Source of the DNA: Lentzea jiangxiensis
GTDB lineage: Bacteria; Actinomycetota; Actinomycetes; Mycobacteriales; Pseudonocardiaceae
Length of the DNA: 64,000 bases
Direction: 5' to 3'
NCBI RefSeq assembly: GCF_900104175.1
Contig: NZ_FNIX01000003.1
Location: 62,001-126,000, forward strand
The notes under the pieces are model-generated. The model was not told the DNA's origin, did no database searches, and worked only from the letters and a program-made list of their open reading frames with translations. The position numbers and the translations under genes were made by a program. Shown here piece by piece: positions 59,033 to 64,000 of this stretch; the stretch's first letter is position 1; each line of letters begins with the position of its first letter.

Positions 59033-59836
59033 TCAACGACGTCCGCTGCCGATCAGCGTGGTGGCGTCGAGCTCCTCCAGGCAGGCCTCCCCCAGCGACG
59101 TCAGGTAGCGCTCGCGCACGTCCGCGACCAGCTCGGCGGGCACCTTCGCGAGCGCTCCCCGGAATCCGGATCCGACGACCACCAGCCACGCCACCTCCGG
59201 CGTCATCGTCAGCGCCAGCTCGTGCACGGTGACCTCGACGTCGGCCAGACCGCGTCCGGTCAGCCAGGCCGCGTAGGTGTCCGCCTGGTTGACCTCGTCG
59301 ATCAGGTGCGGTGGGCGGGGCGCCGGTACGGGCGTGTTCGTGACCTCGGCGATCGCGAGGCCGAGGTGGCGGCCCGCCGCCACCATCGCCTCCCCGCGCC
59401 AGATGGTGAACACCGCCCGCCCACCGGGCCGGGCCCGGCTGATCAGGTGGTCGGTCCCGGCGGTCATGTCCGGGAAGAAGAAGATGCCCAGCGCCGACTG
59501 CACCACGTCGTAACCCTCCCCCGGCCACGTCGTCACATCGGCTTGGTGCGCGTGCAGCTGAGGCAGGCCGGTCGACAGCCGGCGCAGCTCGTCCACCATC
59601 GGACCGGACAGGTCGACGGCGTCGACGTGCCCGTCCACCCCGACGAGCCGCGCCGACGGGATCGCCGAGGCGCCGGTGCCGCAGCAGGCGTCGAGGACGC
59701 GCTCGCCGGGTTTCGGATCGGCCACGGCGACCGCCGCCGCGCCGATCGGCTCCCAGAGGTGGCGGCCCAGCGCCGTGAAGTCGGCCGCCGCGGCGTCGAA
59801 CGCGCCGCGGACCTCGGTCTGCCGGTCCTCAGCCAT
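59033..59836 (-). CDS. Class I SAM-dependent methyltransferase
   Basis: The protein has 267 residues. The SAM site RVLDACCGTGASAIPSA (about 44-60), the acidic VDAVDLSGPMV and the YDVVQSALGIFFFPDM segment give a UbiE/Methyltransf_11-type fold. The substrate is unknown. Its start overlaps the end of the upstream methyltransferase by 8 bp. It is the last gene of the Zur-boxed operon that begins with the COG0523 GTPase. Confidence 0.9.
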   Translation of the reverse strand: MAEDRQTEVRGAFDAAAADFTALGRHLWEPIGAAAVAVADPKPGERVLDACCGTGASAIPSARLVGVDGHVDAVDLSGPMVDELRRLSTGLPQLHAHQADVTTWPGEGYDVVQSALGIFFFPDMTAGTDHLISRARPGGRAVFTIWRGEAMVAAGRHLGLAIAEVTNTPVPAPRPPHLIDEVNQADTYAAWLTGRGLADVEVTVHELALTMTPEVAWLVVVGSGFRGALAKVPAELVADVRERYLTSLGEACLEELDATTLIGSGRR

Positions 59837-60653
59837 GACCTCCCCGTTTCACTCCGATGTGGACGGTTCTGGCACCGAGCAGTGCCACGTCGTCACGCGC
59901 CCCCAGCCAAGCCGATGACGAGCGGTCGAGCAACGCCGCCCACGCCCGCAGGTCGTCCTCAGCCAGGAAGGCCCGCGCCCGCCCGACCCGCGCGGCGAGT
60001 TCCGCGAGCACGACCTCCCGCACGGAGGACCCGAGCGGTGCCGGCAGGTCCAGCAGGACGCTGCGGCTGGTGACCTGCTCGAGCCCGGCGGTCCTCATCA
60101 GCTCCGGCCACCCGCGTGCCTCGCGCACGACACCGGGCCTGCCCTCGAACCACGCCGTGAACCACTCGTTGTGCGCGGCGTCCAGCCTGCTCTCCAGGCC
60201 GGGCCTGCCGGCACCGACGTCCCACGGCAGGCACCGCGCCGGCAGACCACCCTCGCCGAGGGCGAGCACACCACCGGGTGCGAGCAGGTCCGCCAGTCCG
60301 GACACCGCGTCCTGCCACGACAACGCGTGGTGCACGCAGGCACCCGACCAGATCAGCGACACCGGTTCCGACAGCGGAACCGGGCCGTCGTCGAGCTCCT
60401 GCAGGACCGTGCGCACACGGTCGCCCAGCCCCGCTCGTGCGGCGCGGTCGCGGACCATCCCGAGCATCGCCTCGTCGTTGTCCACGGCGTACACCCGCAG
60501 CGCGCGCTCGGCCAAGCGGACCGTGCTCGTCCCGGCTCCAGGTCCCACGTCGGCCACCACGCCGCCGATCGGCAACGAGTCCAGCAGCGCGAGCTCGGCC
60601 GGCGCGAACACCGCTTCCGCCGCGGCGGGGTCGGCGGTCGACGGGCCGGTCAT
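59829..60653 (-). CDS. Class I SAM-dependent methyltransferase
   Basis: The protein has 274 residues. GVVADVGPGAGTSTVRLAE (about 30-48) is the SAM loop, with AVDNDEAML as the acidic strand and SLIWSGACVHHALSW where the substrate pocket would be. The C-terminal third is alpha-helical. Its ATG shares bases with the stop of the COG0523 gene (TGATG). A zinc-saving or stress role could explain its position, but nothing in the sequence names a substrate. Confidence 0.88.
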   Translation of the reverse strand: MTGPSTADPAAAEAVFAPAELALLDSLPIGGVVADVGPGAGTSTVRLAERALRVYAVDNDEAMLGMVRDRAARAGLGDRVRTVLQELDDGPVPLSEPVSLIWSGACVHHALSWQDAVSGLADLLAPGGVLALGEGGLPARCLPWDVGAGRPGLESRLDAAHNEWFTAWFEGRPGVVREARGWPELMRTAGLEQVTSRSVLLDLPAPLGSSVREVVLAELAARVGRARAFLAEDDLRAWAALLDRSSSAWLGARDDVALLGARTVHIGVKRGGHG

Positions 60654-61789
60654 CAGGCGTGCTCGTGCAGGTCGGCGAGGTCCCACAGCGGCAGCGGATC
60701 CTCCAGCGTGCGCCAGTGTTCCGGCCCGGCCGCGAACTCCTCGTCGGTCAGCAAGGCGGGCTCGAGCCGCCGGCGCGGTTCGTCGAGATCGAGGCCGACG
60801 CCGATGAAGACGAGCTCCTGACGGCCCCACGGGGTGTCCAGCAGCTGCCCCGGTTCCAGGGTGAGGTTCGGGCCCGCCTGCGACCACACGGCCAGGACGT
60901 CGGGGCGGCTCGCGATGTGGCAGAAACCCTTGCTGCGCAACACTCCCTCCCAGTCGGCCAACGCCGCCGTCAGCCGGGCCGGGTGGAAGGGCCGCGAGGC
61001 CCGGAAGGCGACCGAGCGGATGCCGTACTCCTCGGTCTCCGGGACGTGGCCGGTGCCCGCGAGCTCCTGGGCCCAGCCAGGCGCCTGCGCGGCGGTGATC
61101 GGGTCGTAGCGCCCGGTGTCGAGCACCTCGGCCAAGTCGACGACGCCGTGCCGGGTGTGCAGCAGCCGGGCGACGGGGTTGAGCCTGCGCAGCACGGCGT
61201 CGAGCGTCGCGAGCTGCTCCTCGGTCACCAGGTCCGTCTTGTTGACCACCAGCAGGTCCGCGAACTCGACCTGGTCGACCAGCAGGTCCGAGATCGTGCG
61301 CTCGTCCCCCTCCGCCGCGGCGATGTCGCGTTCGGCCAGCTGGTCACCGGTGGTCAGCTCGCGCAGGAACCCCGCCGCGTCCACGACGGTGACCATCGTG
61401 TCGAGCTGGGCGTGGTCGGACAGGCTGGTGCCGTCCTCGAACGTCCAGTCGAAGGTCGCGGCCACCGGCATCGGCTCGGAGATGCCCGTGGACTCGATCA
61501 GGATCGTGTCGAACCGGCCCGAGCGCGCCAGCTCGCCGACGCTGTCGAGCAGGTCCTCCCGCAGCGTGCAGCAGATGCAGCCGTTGGTCAGCTCGACCAG
61601 CCGTTCCTCGGTGCGGTCCAGGCTGCCCTGACCGGCGACCAGCGCGGCATCGATGTTGATCTCGCTCATGTCGTTGACGATCACCGCCACCCGCCGCCCC
61701 TCCCGGTTGGCGAGCACGTGGTTGAGCAACGTCGTCTTCCCGGAGCCCAGGAAACCGGACAGGACGGTGACAGGTGTGCGTCGAAGCAT
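60653..61789 (-). CDS. COG0523 (CobW/YciC-type) GTPase, zinc metallochaperone
   Basis: The protein has 378 residues. Walker A GFLGSGKT spans 12-19, the metal-binding GCICC has cysteines at 71, 73 and 74, and NKTD is the guanine specificity motif. A CobW C-terminal domain follows. Zur-regulated members deliver zinc in starvation. The ATG at 61789 is chosen because the codons upstream are A/T-rich and form an operator. However, an in-frame ATG at 61831 has a good AGGAAG site and would add a His/Asp-rich peptide (KYEDDYHVH), so the longer form is possible. Two methyltransferase genes follow without gaps. Confidence 0.9.
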   Translation of the reverse strand: MLRRTPVTVLSGFLGSGKTTLLNHVLANREGRRVAVIVNDMSEINIDAALVAGQGSLDRTEERLVELTNGCICCTLREDLLDSVGELARSGRFDTILIESTGISEPMPVAATFDWTFEDGTSLSDHAQLDTMVTVVDAAGFLRELTTGDQLAERDIAAAEGDERTISDLLVDQVEFADLLVVNKTDLVTEEQLATLDAVLRRLNPVARLLHTRHGVVDLAEVLDTGRYDPITAAQAPGWAQELAGTGHVPETEEYGIRSVAFRASRPFHPARLTAALADWEGVLRSKGFCHIASRPDVLAVWSQAGPNLTLEPGQLLDTPWGRQELVFIGVGLDLDEPRRRLEPALLTDEEFAAGPEHWRTLEDPLPLWDLADLHEHA

Positions 61790-61813
61790 ATGCACATGAT
61801 AATCATCTTCATA
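61789..61813. promoter_or_regulatory. Zur-box-like operator at the start of the COG0523 gene
   Basis: Read on the minus strand, TATGAAGATGAT-T-ATCATGTGCATA is a near-perfect 12-1-12 palindrome with the ATGATTATCAT core of Zur sites. It overlaps the ATG at 61789. Its A/T content stands out from all neighbouring DNA. Zinc-dependent repression of the operon is inferred from similarity to known Zur boxes. Confidence 0.8.
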
Positions 61814-62039
61814 CTTGCTGTGACTCGTCATCGCGACTTCCTGCGGGGCCACCACAGCGACGACCGGGGACCCGAGCAGAAAGTCCCGGCCGCCGACGGG
61901 AACTCGGTCCCTGGTGTGCCCTCTGCGCGGCGGCGATGATCAGAACAGCTCGAACGAACCAGCGGCCCGGTGCCGACGCACCGAGCACGCCCAGTGGTCG
62001 CGGCCGTTCGACGGCCCGACGAAGCAAGGAGAGATACCC

Positions 62040-62924
62040 ATGGCGGATGCAGCGAACCGGCCCGTGGTGGTCGGCGTGGACGGGTCGGCGTCGGCCGCGC
62101 AGGCAGTGCGCTGGGCGGCCCGCGAAGCCGTCCGCCGTGATGCGCCACTGGTGCTCGTGCACACGACCGCGGCCGTTCCCGCAGGCGCGCCCCACACGGT
62201 AGCGCTGGGCGCCTACCGGGACGCGCTGACCGAGCAGGGCCACCAGTGGCTCGCCGCAGCGTCCGCCACGGCCCTCGAAGCCGCACCCGAGGTCGAGGTG
62301 AGCACCGAGCTGACCGGGGGCTGGGCCGCCGAACAGCTGATCGGGCGCTCGGCCTCGGCCGAGCTGGTGGTGCTCGGCACCCGAGGGCTGGGCGGCTTCA
62401 CCGGCCTCGTGGTCGGATCGATCGCGGTGGCGGTGACCACCCACGGCCACTGCCCCGTCGTGGTCGTGCGCGGACCGGACGCGCAGACCGAACCCCGTCA
62501 GGACGGCCCGGTCGTGGTCGGCGTCGACGGATCACCGGCCAGCCGAGCGGCGATCTCCTTCGCCTTCCAGGCCGCGGCCTCCCGCAACGCGCCCCTCGTG
62601 GCCGTGCACGCCTGGAGCGACCTGCCCACGGACGTCTGGGACCTGATCGCCGACTGGGAGACCATCCAGGAACAGGAGTCCAAGGCGCTGAACGAGCGAC
62701 TGGCCGACCACCTGGCCCAGTACCCCGGCGTGACCGTCGAGCAGGTCGTCGCCCGCGACCGCCCGGCCCACACCCTGCTGACGCAGGCCGAGAACGCCCA
62801 GCTGGTCGTCGCCGGGTCCCGCGGCCGCGGAGGATTCCGGGGCCTGCTCCTCGGATCCACCAGCCAGGCCCTCATCCACCACGCCACCTGCCCGGTGGCC
62901 ATCGTCCCGTCGCCCGGCCCATGA
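62040..62924 (+). CDS. Universal stress protein, tandem UspA domains
   Basis: The protein has 294 residues and AAGGAG before the ATG. There are two UspA domains (about 6-145 and 155-292), each beginning PVVVGVDGS. Each has the ATP-binding loop (GTRGLGGFTGLVVGS and GSRGRGGFRGLLLGSTS) and ends with CPVVVV or CPVAIV. Such ATP-binding tandem Usp proteins occur in actinobacterial stress and dormancy responses. It is divergent from the Zur-boxed operon and monocistronic as far as can be seen. Confidence 0.94.
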   Translation: MADAANRPVVVGVDGSASAAQAVRWAAREAVRRDAPLVLVHTTAAVPAGAPHTVALGAYRDALTEQGHQWLAAASATALEAAPEVEVSTELTGGWAAEQLIGRSASAELVVLGTRGLGGFTGLVVGSIAVAVTTHGHCPVVVVRGPDAQTEPRQDGPVVVGVDGSPASRAAISFAFQAAASRNAPLVAVHAWSDLPTDVWDLIADWETIQEQESKALNERLADHLAQYPGVTVEQVVARDRPAHTLLTQAENAQLVVAGSRGRGGFRGLLLGSTSQALIHHATCPVAIVPSPGP

Positions 62925-63329
62925 CCGCGCCGACGACCACTACGGCTGCCCGACCTCGCCACCGACGGAGCTGATCACTTCCGGGATCTGGTCACCACCG
63001 CACCCGCCCGGAACCGCGATCTCGACCCACCGGACCACAGCTTCGACTCGTGTGGCGCACCAGGAGCCAGCCTCTGCCGTCCGCGACGCGGCAGGCGATC
63101 GTCGACACCACCGCCGAGGCCTTCGCGGAGTGACTCCGGACTCATCAGACGATGACCTCCCACTCCGAACAGGACGAGTGGCTGCGGCGAAAGCCCGAGC
63201 GGTCCGACCAGTCCGGAGGGAGTCGTCATGGGATCCGTCCGCCGGACCGCCGCGTGACCTTCACCACGCCCGATCTCCGAGCGATCAAGGCGCACCTCAC
63301 TTACGACAGCCGTGTGCGCGCGAAACCGG
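62925..63329. other. 405-bp region without a supported gene
   Basis: Between the stress-protein gene (plus) and the ATPase gene (minus), the frames are short, overlapping and without ribosome sites. I see no clear terminator or regulatory palindrome. Confidence 0.5.
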
Positions 63330-63734
63330 CTATCCGGTGCAGTCGACGACTGCCCACACGGTCTTGCCCTCGGGCAGTGGACGCACACCCCAGTGCACGG
63401 ACACGCTTTCGACCACGACGATGCCCCGTCCCCGGCTGCCGCCCAGCCGGGAGCGGCCGCGCACGGGCAGTGCCGTCGAGGAGTCGTCCACCTCGACGCT
63501 CACCCTGCAGGGCTGCGTGTGGTGCGCGACCCGCAGCTGTCCGGGGCCGGGCGCGTGGTCGTACACGTTGCTCACGAGCTCGGTGACGATGAGCTGGACG
63601 TCGTAGAGGTGGTCCTCGCCGAGGCCGTCGAGCACGCCGACGAGCCACCTGCGCACCGAGCCGACGGTGGTCGAGGCGTCGGCGGGCAGGTCGAGCGCCA
63701 GTGATCCGGCGCCCTCTTCGACGGTTGTCACCAC
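63330..63734 (-). CDS. Anti-sigma-factor-type ATP-binding protein (HATPase_c, RsbW/SpoIIAB-like)
   Basis: The protein has 134 residues. A GTG at 63734 (or 63731, better spaced from GGAGG) is the start. The N-box LIVTELVSNVYDHA and a late GRGIVVVESVS glycine box are those of the GHKL kinase-like anti-sigma factors. The G1-region DDSSTALPV replaces the common DxGxG, as in many actinomycete members. These small proteins bind or phosphorylate anti-anti-sigma factors in stress and developmental control. No partner gene is seen next to it. Confidence 0.9.
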   Translation of the reverse strand: MVTTVEEGAGSLALDLPADASTTVGSVRRWLVGVLDGLGEDHLYDVQLIVTELVSNVYDHAPGPGQLRVAHHTQPCRVSVEVDDSSTALPVRGRSRLGGSRGRGIVVVESVSVHWGVRPLPEGKTVWAVVDCTG

Positions 63735-63875
63735 TGCCTCCGCTGGGCGTGGATCCGGTCATACCGGACGGAAAGCTGGAAGCTCACCGTACCTGGCGCC
63801 ACGTCCGTGGACAGAACAGAGGACCGGGAACGAACTTTCCGTCCACGGCGACGATCCGGGCAAGGCGACAGCGCG

Positions 63876-64000
63876 TCATGGCAACGTTCCGTTCCGTCGC
63901 AGGTGGTTCCGCGCGTACTCGATGGCTTCGGGCGTGCTCGGGAACATCCGCACGCCGTGGATCTCCAACTGCCGGCGGTGCTCCTTGCACACGCCGGAAA
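63876..64000 (-). CDS. Unknown protein, C-terminal part only
   Basis: Forty codons are visible before the stop at 63876, reading on to the right edge. They include CKEHRRQLEIHGVRMFPST, EAIEYARNHLRRNG and a final TLP. Codon third positions are nearly all G/C, unlike the alternative frame over the same bases, so this is probably the real one. I do not recognise the family. Confidence 0.5.
   Translation of the reverse strand, partial: SGVCKEHRRQLEIHGVRMFPSTPEAIEYARNHLRRNGTLP

Noticed and set aside
63784..63990. 68-codon minus-strand frame at the right edge
   Set aside because: Another minus-strand frame (63876 to the edge) has better codon bias and a more protein-like sequence over the same bases.

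Overview
The window comes from a high-GC actinomycete. Coding runs are long, third positions are G/C-rich, and GTG/TTG starts and 4-bp ATGA/GTGA stop-start overlaps are frequent. The secreted hydrolases with beta-trefoil lectin domains, the AfsR-type regulator and the enediyne cassette fit a rare actinomycete such as Pseudonocardiales (for example Lentzea, Saccharothrix or Actinosynnema). That placement is an inference, because no rRNA or housekeeping marker is present.

Positions 1 to about 34-36 kb hold most of an enediyne biosynthetic gene cluster. The core is a minus-strand train from 31177 to 17804: membrane protein, MerR regulator, two DUF1702 proteins (E2/E3 type), UnbV (E4), UnbU (E5), the 1,910-residue iterative enediyne polyketide synthase PksE, its thioesterase (E10) and a flavin reductase (E6 type). 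Most junctions are stop-start overlaps. A second coupled minus operon (16435-12862) encodes a DUF5987-like protein, a GMC oxidoreductase and a P450, which from memory correspond to E8, E9 and E7 of nine-membered enediyne clusters. A plus-strand triad (9737-12810) places a third DUF1702 protein between two AhpD-like proteins; this is the least expected part. A glycosyltransferase and a sugar-type C-methyltransferase (807-3373), an MFS exporter and AfsR-, HxlR-, AraC- and MerR-type regulators complete it. An acyl-CoA carboxylase beta subunit (32317-33948) could supply malonyl-CoA. No chromoprotein apoprotein gene and no NDP-sugar pathway are visible.

From 34.5 to 37.2 kb, a TetR regulator with a clear palindromic operator stands divergent to a carotenoid-oxygenase-like protein in which all four expected iron-binding histidines appear replaced. 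A DMT-type transporter follows.

From 37.7 to 53.2 kb lies a plant-polysaccharide locus: a lipoprotein-dependent sugar ABC importer, an enolase-superfamily enzyme, a FadR-type GntR regulator, and five secreted proteins (beta-helix/ricin, GH10-CBM2 xylanase, GH43-CBM6, GH95-ricin fucosidase, esterase-ricin). A 31-bp sequence repeated upstream of the ABC genes and upstream of the GntR gene is the likely GntR operator.

From 53.4 kb to the end are ordinary chromosomal genes: a DUF1345 membrane protein, two alpha/beta hydrolases, a large LuxR regulator, a Zur-box-controlled COG0523 GTPase followed by two methyltransferases, a tandem universal stress protein, an anti-sigma-type ATPase and a partial unknown gene. 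I saw no rRNA, tRNA, CRISPR array, insertion sequence or replication origin.
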